From NCBI RefSeq assembly GCF_030411995.1, contig NZ_JASNRC010000005.1, positions 1-64,000 of the forward strand: a stretch of DNA of 64,000 nt. The letters are read 5' to 3'. Under the pieces are notes generated by a model. It was not told where the DNA came from. It was given only the letters and a program-made list of their open reading frames with translations, and ran no database searches. This document shows, one piece after another, positions 7,439 to 17,373 of this stretch. Source of the stretch: Massilia sp. YIM B02769 (lineage in GTDB: Bacteria > Pseudomonadota > Gammaproteobacteria > Burkholderiales > Burkholderiaceae_D). Each line of letters opens with the position of its first letter. Position 1 is the stretch's first letter. Both the position numbers and the translations under genes were made by a program.

Positions 7439-9850
7439 CTATACCCTGGGCGGATCGGTCTCGCGCTCGTACACCCGGTGCCGCATGATCGCCGCCTTGA
7501 AGGCCGCGAACGCCGCCGCCGGTTCTCTTGCTCCCATGATCAGGCCCCAGTCCTCGCCACCGTCCGGGAGCCGCTGCGGAATGCCGGCCGCCTGCAGCAG
7601 GCCGGCGCCGCTGCCCAGGGCCAGGATCGGTTTCAGGTGGCGGTACTGCTCGCGCACGAATTCCAGTGCACGGCCGTCGCGGCTAAGGGCCAAGATGGCG
7701 GCGTCGCCCGGCGGCAGGACCAGGGCGTCGTACATCACGGCCGGGCTGGTCTCGAGCGTGATCTCGATGTCGAGCGGATGGCCCGTGCTTGACTCGGCCT
7801 TGCCCAGACGCTGGCCGACCAGGCGCGGCTGCTCGCCCTCTTTCAGCAGCGCGGCATACAGCTCGCGCACCGTGTCGCCATCGACGCCGGACGCCACCAG
7901 GATCGCGATGCGCCGCGTGCGGATGCCGGTCTTGCCGGGCCGCGACAGCAGCGACAAGGGCGGCGAAGCCGGATAATCCGGGATCGGCAGTTCGGTCGCG
8001 CGCGGCAGCGGCGCCGGCACGGCGATGCCCAGCTGGCTGGCCACGGCTTGCGCGAGCGCCGGATCGACGTTGACCAGGCCGGCGACGATGCGCTCGCGTA
8101 CCGCCGGCGTCTGCACCCGCGTCAACTCGAAGCGGTAGGCATTGATGATGTGCGCCTGCTCGACCGGCGTCTGGCTTTTCCAGAACAGGCGCGCCTGGCC
8201 ATAGTGTTCGGCAAACAGCTCGGGTTTGCCGCGCACTTTACTTCCCTCGACCGGCTCCGGATAGCTGTTGAAGCCACGCGCGCCGGCCTGGAACGGACAG
8301 CCGCCGGCCAGTGAATTCGGCTCGTAGGCCACCCGGCCGCGGTTGATGGCCTGGCGATGAAAACCGTCGCGCTGGTTGTTATGGACCTGGGCCACCGGCG
8401 CGTTGATCGGGATCTCGTGGAAGTTCGGCCCGCCCAGGCGCGTGAGCTGGGTGTCGACATACGAGTGGATACGTCCTTGCAGCAGCGGGTCGTTGGTGAA
8501 GTCGATGCCGGGAATGACGTGGGCGGTGCAAAAGGCCACCTGCTCGGTCTCGGCGAAGAAGTTGTCGGGGTTGCGGTCCAGGACCAGGCGACCGACCGTT
8601 CGCACCGGCACCAGTTCTTCCGGCACCAGCTTGGTCGCATCGAGCACGTCGAACACGCCAAAGGCGGCCGCTTCCTGTTCGGTGAAGACCTGCAGCCCGA
8701 GTTCCCATTCCGGGAAGTGGCCCGCCTCGATGGCTTCCCACAATTCGCGCCGGTGATAGTCGGGGTCGGCGCCGGCCAGCTTCACGGCTTCGTCCCAGAC
8801 CAGCGAGTGGGTGCCCTGTAGCGGCGTCCAGTGGAATTTGCAGAAGCGCGATTCGCCGGCGGCGTTGATCAGGCGGAAGGTGTGCACCCCAAAACCCTGC
8901 ATCATGCGGTAGCTGCGCGGAATGGCGCGGTCGGACTCGACCCACATCAGCATGTGGAAGATCTCGGGCGACAGCCCGGCGAAGTCGTAGAAGGTATCGT
9001 GCGCGCTCGACGCCTGCGGGATCTCGTTGTGCGGCTCCGGCTTCACCGAATGGATAATGTCGGGGAACTTCATCGCATCCTGGATGAAGAAGACCGGGAT
9101 GTTATTCCCGACCAGGTCCCAGTTCCCCTCCTCGGTGTAGAACTTGGTGGCGAAGCCGCGCACGTCGCGCACGGTGTCGCTTGATCCGCGCGAGCCGGCC
9201 ACCGTCGAGAAGCGCACGAACACCGGCGTCTTCTTGCCGGCCTTGGCAAACGGTGCGGCGCGCGTGATGGCGGATAGATCCTGGTAGCTCTCGAAGTAGC
9301 CGTGCGCCGCCGAGCCGCGCGCATGCACCACGCGTTCGGGAATGCGCTCGTGGTCGAAGTGGGTGATCTTTTCGCGCAGGATGAAGTCTTCCAGGGCTGT
9401 CGGCCCGCGCAGGCCGATCTTCAGCGAATCCTGGTTGTTCCCGACCGGGACGCCCTGGTTGGTGGTGAGCACGCGGCCGCTGTCGTCCACACGCACGCGG
9501 TCGAGCGGGCCATTCAGGGGGTTGCGGCCGATTTCCGGGGTGCCGTCGCCGGCCTTGGGCGAGGCGATGTTTTCGGTGGTGGTGCTGGCGGTGGCCAGCG
9601 GCGTCGAGGGCGCGTGGCGCGCCCCTTCGTGCGGCGGTATCGAGTCCTCGCCGTACTCCAGCGGCTTGGTCGGGTTGAAGGGCATCTCGGCGGCCAGGGC
9701 CTGGTCGGACACCACTTTCTCGAGCAGGCGCTCGCTCTCCGGGGTCCTGGCACCCAGGCTGGTCGGCGGCCTGGCGTCGGCCGGGCCGGCGACCGTGCTG
9801 AGGATGGAGCCGGCGCCGTCGAGCGCCCCGTTCTTCTTGCGTGTGGCCAT
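7439..9850 (-). CDS. katE: Large-subunit catalase HPII (KatE) with C-terminal DJ-1/PfpI-like domain
   Basis: KatE converts hydrogen peroxide to water and oxygen with heme. At 803 residues this is the large-subunit clade: a long N-terminal extension (1-110), the catalase core (about 115-610), and a C-terminal class I glutamine-amidotransferase-like domain (about 650-790). The catalytic His is in [13 protein letters not shown] (His176), the distal Asn in [10 protein letters not shown] (about 249), and the heme-ligand Tyr in RIHSYVDTQ (Tyr464). ATG 9850 is preceded by GAGGTAACC. It stands alone; convergent repeats follow it. Manganese catalase and hemerythrin genes lie further right. Confidence 0.95.
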   Translation of the reverse strand: MATRKKNGALDGAGSILSTVAGPADARPPTSLGARTPESERLLEKVVSDQALAAEMPFNPTKPLEYGEDSIPPHEGARHAPSTPLATASTTTENIASPKAGDGTPEIGRNPLNGPLDRVRVDDSGRVLTTNQGVPVGNNQDSLKIGLRGPTALEDFILREKITHFDHERIPERVVHARGSAAHGYFESYQDLSAITRAAPFAKAGKKTPVFVRFSTVAGSRGSSDTVRDVRGFATKFYTEEGNWDLVGNNIPVFFIQDAMKFPDIIHSVKPEPHNEIPQASSAHDTFYDFAGLSPEIFHMLMWVESDRAIPRSYRMMQGFGVHTFRLINAAGESRFCKFHWTPLQGTHSLVWDEAVKLAGADPDYHRRELWEAIEAGHFPEWELGLQVFTEQEAAAFGVFDVLDATKLVPEELVPVRTVGRLVLDRNPDNFFAETEQVAFCTAHVIPGIDFTNDPLLQGRIHSYVDTQLTRLGGPNFHEIPINAPVAQVHNNQRDGFHRQAINRGRVAYEPNSLAGGCPFQAGARGFNSYPEPVEGSKVRGKPELFAEHYGQARLFWKSQTPVEQAHIINAYRFELTRVQTPAVRERIVAGLVNVDPALAQAVASQLGIAVPAPLPRATELPIPDYPASPPLSLLSRPGKTGIRTRRIAILVASGVDGDTVRELYAALLKEGEQPRLVGQRLGKAESSTGHPLDIEITLETSPAVMYDALVLPPGDAAILALSRDGRALEFVREQYRHLKPILALGSGAGLLQAAGIPQRLPDGGEDWGLIMGAREPAAAFAAFKAAIMRHRVYERETDPPRV

Positions 9851-10029
9851 GGGTTACCTCGTCAATTGATTGTCGGATAGACGGCGCACAAACCAATTTG
9901 TGATGCACGGCAAGATGCGACAAATCGGCGGCGCTCAATGGACGAGTCTGCTTTTGGTGTTCAGGCTACTTCTTGATATTCGTCAATCTCCGTGTGCCTC
10001 CCAGCGGAACTGACAGGTGATGAACGCAC

Positions 10030-11619
10030 TCAGTCTGGTTCCAGGCTGGCAGGGTCGACGAGCGGCAACACCACGGTGAAAGTGCTGCCGCGCCCGGCGC
10101 CTGCGCTGTCGGCACGCACGCTGCCGCCGTGCATCTCGGTCAGGCGCTTGACCAGGGCCAGGCCCATGCCCAGGCCGCCTTCCGAGCGTTCGGGCGTGAG
10201 CGCGGCCTGGGTGAACATCTCGAACACGCTCGGCAAAAGTGCCGCTTCGATGCCTGCGCCGTCGTCGCGCACGGCAATCTCGGCCTGCCGGCCGTGCGCA
10301 CGCAGCGTCAGGTACAGCTTGCCGTTCGGCGGCGTGTACTTGGCGGCGTTGTTCAGCAGGTTCGCCAGCACCTGCACCAGGCGCTTGCCGTCGCCCAGCA
10401 CCCAGACCGGATGGGCGGGCGCGTCGATGCGCAACGCGTGGTGGCGGCGTTCGATCAGCGGGCGCACCTGTTCGTGGGCGGCGCCGATCACGCTGTTCAG
10501 GTCGACCGGCGCCTGCTCCAGCGCGATCTGGCCGCTGCGCACGCGCGACACGTCCATCAGGTCCTCGACCAGGTTCACCAGGTGGTCGACCTGGCGTTCG
10601 ATGATGCCGCTCATGCGGCGCAGGTGCTCGGGGTCGGTGGCGCCGGTGCGGCCCAGCAGCTGGGCCGTAGCCTTGATCGGCGCCAGCGGGTTGCGCAGCT
10701 CGTGGGCCAGGGTGGCCAGGAAGACGTCCTTGCGCTGATCGGCGGCATGCAGCTCGTGCATGGCGCGGCGCACCTCGGCCTCGGCGTGCTGGCGCGCGAC
10801 TTCCACCTCGTGCAGTTGCAGGCAGAGGCGCCAGATGATCACTGTGAACACGACGATCGTGCCCCACACCAGCAGCGGCAGCGCGCTCACGGCATCGTAG
10901 AGTTCCGCCTTCAGCGCCAGGGTCACGCCGATGCCCAGGCCCAGCGGCACCAGCACCGCCGAGAGCAGCAGGCGGCGCGCGATGCGGATCGCCGGCAGGT
11001 CGCTGGTCACGGCCGCCATGATGCCGTGCCGCGGCTGGAGGAACAGCACGCCAACGGAAAGCATGAGCGCGGAGAGGGTGGTCGTGATCGCCACGCCCTG
11101 TCCCGGCAGGACCTCGAACAGGAAGGTATCGCGGAAAAAATAGACGCTCGCATTCAGCAGCGACACCAGGAACACGGCCATGGCAGCCGCCTGCGCCAGC
11201 ACCGCCGAGCGGCGCAGCGCGAACAGCGACAGGGAAATGCCCAGCCCCATGAACACCAGCGACGTAAAGGTGGACGACAAACTGATGGCGCTCTGGCTGC
11301 CGAACGCGGCTGCCAGGAAAGGCCCGATCGGCAGCTTGAACAGGTGGCCGAGCGCCATCGTCAGGCCGAGCAGCGCCGCAGCCGCGCCGAAACACAGGGC
11401 CGGCACCCGCAGGGGCAAGGCGCGCGCCTGGCACGCGAGGCTGGCCGTGGCCAGTACCAGCAGCAAGGTGGTGGCCGGCACCATCTTCGGCAGCGACGGC
11501 AGGACCGACACCAGGACCGGCAGGCCGAACACCCAGCCCACGGTATTCGCCAGGGCGATCAGCGCGCACAGCAAGACGGCGCACCTGGAGACGATGAAGC
11601 TGGAGGTCAGTCGGTCCAC
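10030..11619 (-). CDS. Membrane-bound sensor histidine kinase, orphan
   Basis: The N-terminal half has about eight hydrophobic segments and no recognised periplasmic sensor domain. It is followed by a HisKA phosphoacceptor box (FLATLAHELRNPLAPIK) and a HATPase domain with N-box NLLNNAAKYTPP, DDGAGI and GLGMGLALVKRL. The kinase therefore looks catalytically complete, with no receiver domain. I chose GTG 11619 because the residues upstream look non-coding, but ATG 11694 is in frame (554 residues) and neither has a strong ribosome site. No response regulator lies next to it, so its partner is unknown. Confidence 0.82.
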   Translation of the reverse strand: MDRLTSSFIVSRCAVLLCALIALANTVGWVFGLPVLVSVLPSLPKMVPATTLLLVLATASLACQARALPLRVPALCFGAAAALLGLTMALGHLFKLPIGPFLAAAFGSQSAISLSSTFTSLVFMGLGISLSLFALRRSAVLAQAAAMAVFLVSLLNASVYFFRDTFLFEVLPGQGVAITTTLSALMLSVGVLFLQPRHGIMAAVTSDLPAIRIARRLLLSAVLVPLGLGIGVTLALKAELYDAVSALPLLVWGTIVVFTVIIWRLCLQLHEVEVARQHAEAEVRRAMHELHAADQRKDVFLATLAHELRNPLAPIKATAQLLGRTGATDPEHLRRMSGIIERQVDHLVNLVEDLMDVSRVRSGQIALEQAPVDLNSVIGAAHEQVRPLIERRHHALRIDAPAHPVWVLGDGKRLVQVLANLLNNAAKYTPPNGKLYLTLRAHGRQAEIAVRDDGAGIEAALLPSVFEMFTQAALTPERSEGGLGMGLALVKRLTEMHGGSVRADSAGAGRGSTFTVVLPLVDPASLEPD

Positions 11620-11848
11620 TTGTGGAGGGTTATCCTGTCGAAAGGGCAAGCGTTGATGAAGGCAGCATGGATGGTCGCATGCATACCTTGGCATGCTGAC
11701 AATGTTATCAGGTCTATATTAAGAAACCGTTAACTGCCGCGCGTAACCTTGGACGCGACGGCAGGATTTACCGGCGCTTTACCTCAAGGCCTGCGCTTTT
11801 TAGACAATCTTTACGGGCCGACGGCTAATCTGGCCGGGCTGTTTCCCT

Positions 11849-11871
11849 GCCCGCCGGACCGTCCGGCGGGC
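11849..11871 (+). promoter_or_regulatory. Perfect hairpin in the porin leader
   Basis: GCCCGCCGGAC (11849-11859) and GTCCGGCGGGC (11861-11871) are perfect inverted arms around a single base. The structure ends 25 bp before the porin start codon, so it would fold in the 5' leader of the mRNA. It could be an attenuator, an mRNA-stability element or a terminator of upstream transcription; no T-run follows it. Confidence 0.45.
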
Positions 11872-11896
11872 CTTACCGTTCGTCCGAAAGAGACCC

Positions 11897-12640
11897 ATGA
11901 AGAATGTCATCCTGCTGGCTGCGGGCCTGGCCAGCCTGGCCGGCGCCGCCCAGGCGCAAGAAGCCGCCGCCACCGCCACCGCCACCGCCAATGTTGCCCT
12001 CACCTCCGACTACCGCTACCGCGGCATCTCGCAAACCCGCCTGCAGCCCGCCGTCCAGGCCGGCGCCGACTACGCCGCCGCTTCCGGCTGGTACGCGGGC
12101 GCATGGGCGTCGTCGATCACCTGGACGCGCGACGCCGGCGGCTCGGGCAGCATCGAGGCCGACATCTACGGCGGCAAGCGCGGCAGCTTCGCCAACGGCA
12201 TCGGCTACGACGCCGGCCTGCTCGGCTATCTCTACCCCTCGAACGGCCTGTCGCATGTGAGCGGCTTCGACAACGCGAATACCGCCGAAGTCTATGCCCA
12301 GCTGGGATACGGCGTCGCCACCCTGAAGTATTCGCACAGCCTGAGCAACCTGTTCGGTATCCCGGATTCGCACGGCAGCGGCTACCTCGACCTGAACTTC
12401 AACTTTGCCGCCGGCGAGAAAACCACCGTCAACCTGCACGCCGGCCGCCAGCGCGTGCGCCACGCGAGCGCCGCCAGCTACACCGACTGGAAGGCAGCCG
12501 TCGCCCACGACTTCGGCATCGCCACCGTGACCCTGGCCGCCATCGGCACGGACGCCAGCCGCGCGGCCTATGCCTCGCCGGCGGACGGCCAGTTCCTCGG
12601 CAAGCGGGCCTTGCAACTGACCGTCGGCCGTACTTTCTGA
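11897..12640 (+). CDS. TorF-family outer membrane protein (putative porin)
   Basis: This 247-residue protein has a signal peptide (MKNVILLAAGLASLAGAAQAQ, cleavage near residue 21) and alternating beta-strand character to a C-terminal aromatic residue (VGRTF), as in outer membrane barrels. The opening LTSDYRYRGISQT after the signal is the hallmark of the TorF/conserved-hypothetical porin family found widely in proteobacteria. Channel selectivity is unknown. A GC-rich hairpin lies in its leader. The kdp operon follows 102 bp later in the same direction. Confidence 0.85.
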   Translation: MKNVILLAAGLASLAGAAQAQEAAATATATANVALTSDYRYRGISQTRLQPAVQAGADYAAASGWYAGAWASSITWTRDAGGSGSIEADIYGGKRGSFANGIGYDAGLLGYLYPSNGLSHVSGFDNANTAEVYAQLGYGVATLKYSHSLSNLFGIPDSHGSGYLDLNFNFAAGEKTTVNLHAGRQRVRHASAASYTDWKAAVAHDFGIATVTLAAIGTDASRAAYASPADGQFLGKRALQLTVGRTF

Positions 12641-12644
12641 GCCG

Positions 12645-12663
12645 TTTTTACATTTCCTGTACA
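12645..12663 (+). promoter_or_regulatory. Possible KdpE-type AT-rich site upstream of kdp
   Basis: The 102-bp gap between the porin gene and the kdp operon contains TTTTTACATTTCCTGTACA, a strikingly AT-rich stretch in this GC-rich region. KdpE sites in enterobacteria are T-rich followed by TTTACA. The match is only suggestive and I could not pick a secure -35/-10 pair. Confidence 0.25.
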
Positions 12664-12742
12664 GCGGCGGGCCAGGTCTTTATCCCATCTTGAGGCGGCC
12701 CGTCTTACGCTTCCCACAACAAGAACAACGTGAGGGTTTTCC

Positions 12743-12835
12743 ATGGATGTGATCTTCATTGCCGCCCTTGGCGGCTTTACGGCGCTGTGCTGCGCCCTGG
12801 TGGCGCTGTGCGCGCGTTTGGGGAGGACCGAATGA
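12743..12835 (+). CDS. Small membrane protein at the head of the kdp operon
   Basis: This 30-codon frame encodes [20 protein letters not shown] and then a short basic/acidic tail, one predicted membrane helix. A GTGAGGG ribosome site precedes ATG 12743. Its TGA overlaps the kdpF start as ATGA (12832-12835), the usual sign of translational coupling. The function is unknown; position and size suggest an accessory subunit of the potassium pump similar in style to KdpF. The frame could still be a leader peptide without its own function. Confidence 0.6.
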   Translation: MDVIFIAALGGFTALCCALVALCARLGRTE

Positions 12836-12921
12836 GCGGCCTCTATCTGGGAGCGGGCCTGCTGGCCGCGGCCCTCCTCGTCTACCTGGTCTACGCGCTC
12901 ATGAAAGCGGAGGACCTGTGA
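12832..12921 (+). CDS. kdpF: K+-transporting ATPase small subunit KdpF
   Basis: This 29-residue single-helix protein ([20 protein letters not shown], ending KAEDL) matches KdpF in size, composition and place directly before kdpA. KdpF stabilises the KdpABC complex in the inner membrane. It overlaps the upstream small ORF by four bases, and its TGA overlaps the kdpA ATG by one (TGATG), so the operon head is tightly coupled. Confidence 0.88.
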   Translation: MSGLYLGAGLLAAALLVYLVYALMKAEDL

Positions 12922-14651
12922 TGACGACCCAATCGATGTTGCTGCTCGCAGCCTTCCTGCTGGCCCTGCTGGCCCTGGCCTGGCCGTTGGGCCTGTTCAT
13001 GGCCCACGTGGCCGGCCGCGACAAGGTGCCGGGCATGGGCTGGCTGGCGCCGGTGGAGCGCCTGCTCTACCGCGCGGCCGGTCCCGCCGCCACCCAGGAC
13101 CAGGGCTGGCGCGGCTACGCCGTCGCGCTCCTGCTGTTCAATGGCGTGGGCGCCCTGTTCACCTATGCCGTCCAGCGCCTGCAGGGCGTGCTGCCGCTGA
13201 ACCCGCAGGCCCTGCCGGGCGTGTCCCCCGACTCCTCGTTCAATACCGCCATCAGCTTCGTCGCCAACACCAACTGGCAAGGCTACGCCGGCGAACAGAC
13301 CATGAGTTACCTGAGCCAGATGCTGGTCCTGGCCGGCCAGAACTTCTTTTCCGCCGCCACCGGCATCGCCGTCGCCTTTGCCCTGATGCGCGGCTTCAGC
13401 GCGCGCTCGGCCGGCGCGATCGGCAACTTCTGGGTCGACCTGACGCGCTCCGTGCTGTACGTGCTGCTGCCGCTGTCGCTGCTGTTCGCGCTGTTCCTGG
13501 TCAGCCAGGGCGTGATCCAGAACTTCGACGCTTATAAGGAAGTGGCGCTGATCGATGCCGCAAAGGATGCAAGCAGCCAGCTGCTGGCCATGGGCCCGGT
13601 CGCTTCGCAGGAAGCGATCAAGCTGCTCGGCACCAACGGCGGCGGCTTTTTCAATGCCAACTCGGCCCATCCTTTCGAAAACCCGACGGCGCTGTCGAAC
13701 TTCGCGCAGATGCTGGCGATCTTCCTGATTCCGGCCGGCCTGTGCTTCACCTTCGGGCGCGTGGTCGGCGACCGGCGCCAGGGCTGGGCCGTGCTGGCCG
13801 CCATGAGCCTGCTGTTCGTGCTCGGCGCGGTGGCGGTGGCCGGTTTCGAGCAGCAGGCCAATCCGGTGCTGGCGGCGCTCGGCGTCGACCAGGCGGCAAG
13901 CAGCCTGCAGGCCGGCGGCAACATGGAAGGCAAGGAGGTGCGCTTCGGCGTGGCCGCCAGCAGCCTGTTCGCGGCCGTCACCACCGCCGCCTCCTGCGGC
14001 GCGGTGAACGCCATGCACGATTCCTTCATGCCCCTGGGCGGCATGGTGCCGCTGGTCATGATGCAGCTGGGCGAAGTGGTGTTCGGCGGCGTCGGCTCGG
14101 GCCTGTACGGGATGCTGGTGTTCGCCATCCTGGCCGTGTTCGTGGCCGGCCTGATGATCGGCCGCACGCCGGAATACCTGGGCAAGAAGATCCAGGCCTT
14201 CGAGATGAAGATGGCCGCCATCGTGATCCTGGTGGTGCCGGTGCTGGTGCTGGCCGGTAGCGCCGCGGCCGTGGTGATGGATGTCGGCAAGGCCGGCCTG
14301 GCGAACCCCGGCGCGCACGGCTTCAGCGAAGTGCTGTACGCCTTTACCTCGGCCGCCAACAACAACGGCAGCGCCTTTGCCGGCCTGTCGGCCAACACGC
14401 CCTTCTATAACACCATGCTGGGCATTGCCATGTGGTTCGGACGCTTCGCCGTGATCGTGCCGGTGCTGGCGATCGCCGGTTCGCTGGCCGCCAAGGGGCG
14501 CCTGAACGCCACCGCCGGCACGCTGCCGACGCACGGCCCGATGTTCGTGTTCCTGCTGGTTGCCATCGTGGTGCTGGTCGGGGTGCTGAACTACGTGCCC
14601 GCGCTTGCCCTCGGCCCCGTCGCCGAGCACCTGCAGCTGTTCGCCCGCTGA
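12921..14651 (+). CDS. kdpA: K+-transporting ATPase channel-like subunit KdpA
   Basis: KdpA is the potassium-binding subunit of the high-affinity KdpFABC pump and resembles a K+ channel. The 576-residue sequence has about ten membrane segments and the selectivity-type loops: [11 protein letters not shown], the [19 protein letters not shown] region, [10 protein letters not shown] and [15 protein letters not shown]. Length is normal. ATG 12921 overlaps the kdpF stop; longer frames reading upstream are artefacts. kdpB follows after 20 bp. Confidence 0.97.
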   Translation: MTTQSMLLLAAFLLALLALAWPLGLFMAHVAGRDKVPGMGWLAPVERLLYRAAGPAATQDQGWRGYAVALLLFNGVGALFTYAVQRLQGVLPLNPQALPGVSPDSSFNTAISFVANTNWQGYAGEQTMSYLSQMLVLAGQNFFSAATGIAVAFALMRGFSARSAGAIGNFWVDLTRSVLYVLLPLSLLFALFLVSQGVIQNFDAYKEVALIDAAKDASSQLLAMGPVASQEAIKLLGTNGGGFFNANSAHPFENPTALSNFAQMLAIFLIPAGLCFTFGRVVGDRRQGWAVLAAMSLLFVLGAVAVAGFEQQANPVLAALGVDQAASSLQAGGNMEGKEVRFGVAASSLFAAVTTAASCGAVNAMHDSFMPLGGMVPLVMMQLGEVVFGGVGSGLYGMLVFAILAVFVAGLMIGRTPEYLGKKIQAFEMKMAAIVILVVPVLVLAGSAAAVVMDVGKAGLANPGAHGFSEVLYAFTSAANNNGSAFAGLSANTPFYNTMLGIAMWFGRFAVIVPVLAIAGSLAAKGRLNATAGTLPTHGPMFVFLLVAIVVLVGVLNYVPALALGPVAEHLQLFAR

Positions 14652-14671
14652 AATTCATCCTGGAGTAAACG

Positions 14672-16774
14672 ATGTCCGCCATATTGCCTGCACAATCAAC
14701 GCCGGACCGCGCCAGCCGCGGCCTGACCCTGTTCGACCCCAAGCTGGTCGGCCCCGCCATCAAGGGCGCCTTTGCCAAGCTCGACCCGCGCGTCCAGCTG
14801 CGCAGCCCCGTGATGTTCGTGGTCTACGCCGGCAGCATCCTGACCACGCTGCTGTTCTTCCACGCCCTCGCCGGCGCGGGCGACGCGCCGCCGGGCTACA
14901 TACTGGCGATCGCCGTCTGGCTCTGGTTCACGGTGCTGTTCGCGAACTTCGCCGAGGCCCTGGCCGAAGGCCGCAGCAAGGCGCAGGCCGCCTCGCTGCG
15001 CGGCCTGAAGGTGGCCACCATCGCCAAGAAGCTCAACGCCCCGCACCACGGCGCCGGCTGGCTGCCGGTCTCCGCGTCCGACCTGCGCAAGGGGAACGTG
15101 ATCCTGGTCGAAGCCGGCGACGTGGTGCCGATCGACGGCGAAGCCATCGAAGGCATCGCCTCGGTCGACGAAAGCGCGATCACCGGCGAATCCGCCCCCG
15201 TGATCCGCGAAGCCGGCGGCGACTTCTGCGCAGTCACCGGCGGCACCCGTGTGCTGTCGGACTGGCTGGTGGTGCGCGTCAGCGCGAATCCAGGCGAGAC
15301 CTTCCTCGACCGCATGATCGCCATGGTCGAAGGCGCCCAGCGCCGCAAGACTCCGAACGAGATCGCGCTGACCATCCTGCTGGTGGCGCTCACGATCGTG
15401 TTCCTGGTAGTGACGGTGACCCTGCTGCCGTTCTCGCTGTTCGCGGTAGGTGCCGCCGGCAGCGGCGCGCCGGTCTCGGTGACCACCCTGGTAGCCCTGC
15501 TGGTGTGCCTGATCCCGACCACCATCGGCGGCCTGCTGTCCGCCATCGGCGTGGCCGGCATGAGCCGCATGATGGGCGCGAACGTCATCGCGACGTCTGG
15601 CCGCGCGGTGGAAGCCGCCGGCGACGTCGACGTCCTGCTGCTGGATAAAACCGGCACCATCACCCTCGGCAACCGCCAGGCCAGCGATTTTCTGCCCGCT
15701 CCGGGCGTGACCGAGCCGCAATTGGCCGACGTCGCGCAACTGGCGTCGCTGGCCGACGAAACGCCGGAAGGCCGCAGCATCGTGGTGCTGGCCAAGACCC
15801 GCTTCGCCATGCGCGAACGCGAACTGGCTGCGCTCGGCGCCCATTTCGTGCCTTTCACTGCTCAGACCCGCATGAGCGGCGTCGACATCGGCGAACGCTG
15901 TATTCGAAAAGGCGCCGCCAGCGCGGTGCGCAAGCACGTCGAAGCCCTGGGCGGCGCCTGGCCCGACGCCGTGGCGCGCGCCGTGGACGAGGCGGCGCGC
16001 CGCGGCAGCACGCCGCTGGCCGTGTCCGACGGCGCCCGCGTGCTGGGCGTGGTCGAACTCAAGGACGTGGTGAAAGGCGGCATCCGCGAGCGCTTCGGCG
16101 CCCTGCGCCGCATGGGCATCGAGACGGTGATGATCACCGGCGATAACCGGCTCACTGCGGCCGCGATTGCCGCCGAAGCCGGCGTCGACGACTTCCTGGC
16201 CGACGCCACGCCCGAGGACAAGCTGGCCCTGATCCGCCGCTACCAGGGCGAAGGCCGGCTGGTGGCGATGACCGGCGACGGGACCAACGACGCCCCGGCG
16301 CTGGCCCAGGCCGACGTGGCAGTGGCCATGAACTCGGGCACGCAGGCCGCCAAGGAAGCCGGCAACATGGTCGACCTCGATTCAAACCCGACCAAGCTGC
16401 TCGAGATCGTCGAGATCGGCAAGCAGATGCTGATGACGCGCGGCTCGCTGACCACCTTCTCGATCGCCAACGACATCGCCAAGTACTTCGCCATCATCCC
16501 GGCGGCCTTTGTCGGCGTGTATCCGCAGCTGGGCGCGCTCGACATCATGGGCCTGCACAGCCCGTCCTCGGCGATCCTGTCGGCGGTGATCTTCAACGCC
16601 CTGATCATCGTGTTCCTGATTCCGCTGGCCTTGCGTGGCGTGGCCTACCGCCCGATCGGCGCCACCGCCCTCCTGCGCCGCAATTTGCTGGTGTATGGCG
16701 TAGGCGGCCTGCTGCTGCCGTTTGCGGGCATCAAGGCCATCGACATGCTGCTCGTTCTCTTCAACCTTGCCTGA
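14672..16774 (+). CDS. kdpB: K+-transporting P-type ATPase catalytic subunit KdpB
   Basis: KdpB is the P-type ATPase that drives K+ uptake through KdpA. Over 700 residues the phosphorylated Asp is in [12 protein letters not shown] (Asp325), the actuator loop carries [10 protein letters not shown], and the hinge region has [17 protein letters not shown]. Membrane segments lie at about 50-100, 230-290 and 590-700. Length and motifs are typical and intact. It starts at ATG 14672, 20 bp after kdpA, with a CTGGAG ribosome site. Confidence 0.97.
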   Translation: MSAILPAQSTPDRASRGLTLFDPKLVGPAIKGAFAKLDPRVQLRSPVMFVVYAGSILTTLLFFHALAGAGDAPPGYILAIAVWLWFTVLFANFAEALAEGRSKAQAASLRGLKVATIAKKLNAPHHGAGWLPVSASDLRKGNVILVEAGDVVPIDGEAIEGIASVDESAITGESAPVIREAGGDFCAVTGGTRVLSDWLVVRVSANPGETFLDRMIAMVEGAQRRKTPNEIALTILLVALTIVFLVVTVTLLPFSLFAVGAAGSGAPVSVTTLVALLVCLIPTTIGGLLSAIGVAGMSRMMGANVIATSGRAVEAAGDVDVLLLDKTGTITLGNRQASDFLPAPGVTEPQLADVAQLASLADETPEGRSIVVLAKTRFAMRERELAALGAHFVPFTAQTRMSGVDIGERCIRKGAASAVRKHVEALGGAWPDAVARAVDEAARRGSTPLAVSDGARVLGVVELKDVVKGGIRERFGALRRMGIETVMITGDNRLTAAAIAAEAGVDDFLADATPEDKLALIRRYQGEGRLVAMTGDGTNDAPALAQADVAVAMNSGTQAAKEAGNMVDLDSNPTKLLEIVEIGKQMLMTRGSLTTFSIANDIAKYFAIIPAAFVGVYPQLGALDIMGLHSPSSAILSAVIFNALIIVFLIPLALRGVAYRPIGATALLRRNLLVYGVGGLLLPFAGIKAIDMLLVLFNLA

Positions 16775-16787
16775 CCTGGAAAACATC

Positions 16788-17372
16788 ATGAAGAATGCCA
16801 TTCGTCCCGCCCTTGCGGTCTTCGCGGCCCTCACCCTGCTGTGCGGCCTGGCCTACCCGCTGGCAGTCACCGGCCTGGCCCAGCTGCTCATGCCGCGCCA
16901 GGCCAACGGCAGCCTGGTCGAACAGGACGGCAAGGTGATCGGCTCGCAGCTGGTCGCCCAGTCCTTCACTTCTCCGGCCTACTTCTGGGGCCGGCCGTCG
17001 GCCACGGCGCCGACGCCGAACAATGGCGCCGGCTCCTCGGGCGCCAACCAGGGGCCGAGCAACCCTGCCCTGAAGGAGGCGGTCGCCGGCCGCATCGCCG
17101 CCCTGCGCGCCGCCGATTTAAGCAACCGCGACGCCATCCCGGTCGACCTGGTCACCGCCTCGGCCAGCGGCCTCGACCCGCACATCAGCCCGGCTGCCGC
17201 GCTGTACCAGGTCAACCGGGTAGCCGCCGCGCGTGGTTTCCCACGCGAGCGCGTGCTGGGCCTGGTCGAGGCGCATACCGAGCGGCCCTGGCTGGGGGTG
17301 TTCGGCGAGGCGCGGGTTCATGTGCTGGCCCTGAACCTGGCATTGGACGAGCAGATGCCGCATACTCGCTGA
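16788..17372 (+). CDS. kdpC: K+-transporting ATPase subunit KdpC
   Basis: KdpC is a single-span subunit that helps ATP binding in the Kdp pump. The 194-residue protein starts with an inner-membrane anchor (IRPALAVFAALTLLCGLAYP) and continues with the conserved soluble part: SFTSPAYFWGRPSAT, the asparagine-rich loop and ASGLDPHISPAAALYQVNRV. ATG 16788 lies 13 bp after kdpB; the frame is open further upstream but overlaps kdpB. Only one base separates its stop from kdpD. Confidence 0.96.
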   Translation: MKNAIRPALAVFAALTLLCGLAYPLAVTGLAQLLMPRQANGSLVEQDGKVIGSQLVAQSFTSPAYFWGRPSATAPTPNNGAGSSGANQGPSNPALKEAVAGRIAALRAADLSNRDAIPVDLVTASASGLDPHISPAAALYQVNRVAAARGFPRERVLGLVEAHTERPWLGVFGEARVHVLALNLALDEQMPHTR

Positions 17373-17373
17373 C

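Noticed and set aside
12759..12920. N-terminal extension of KdpA
   Set aside because: The frame is open upstream only because it overlaps the small ORF and kdpF; KdpA homology begins at ATG 12921.
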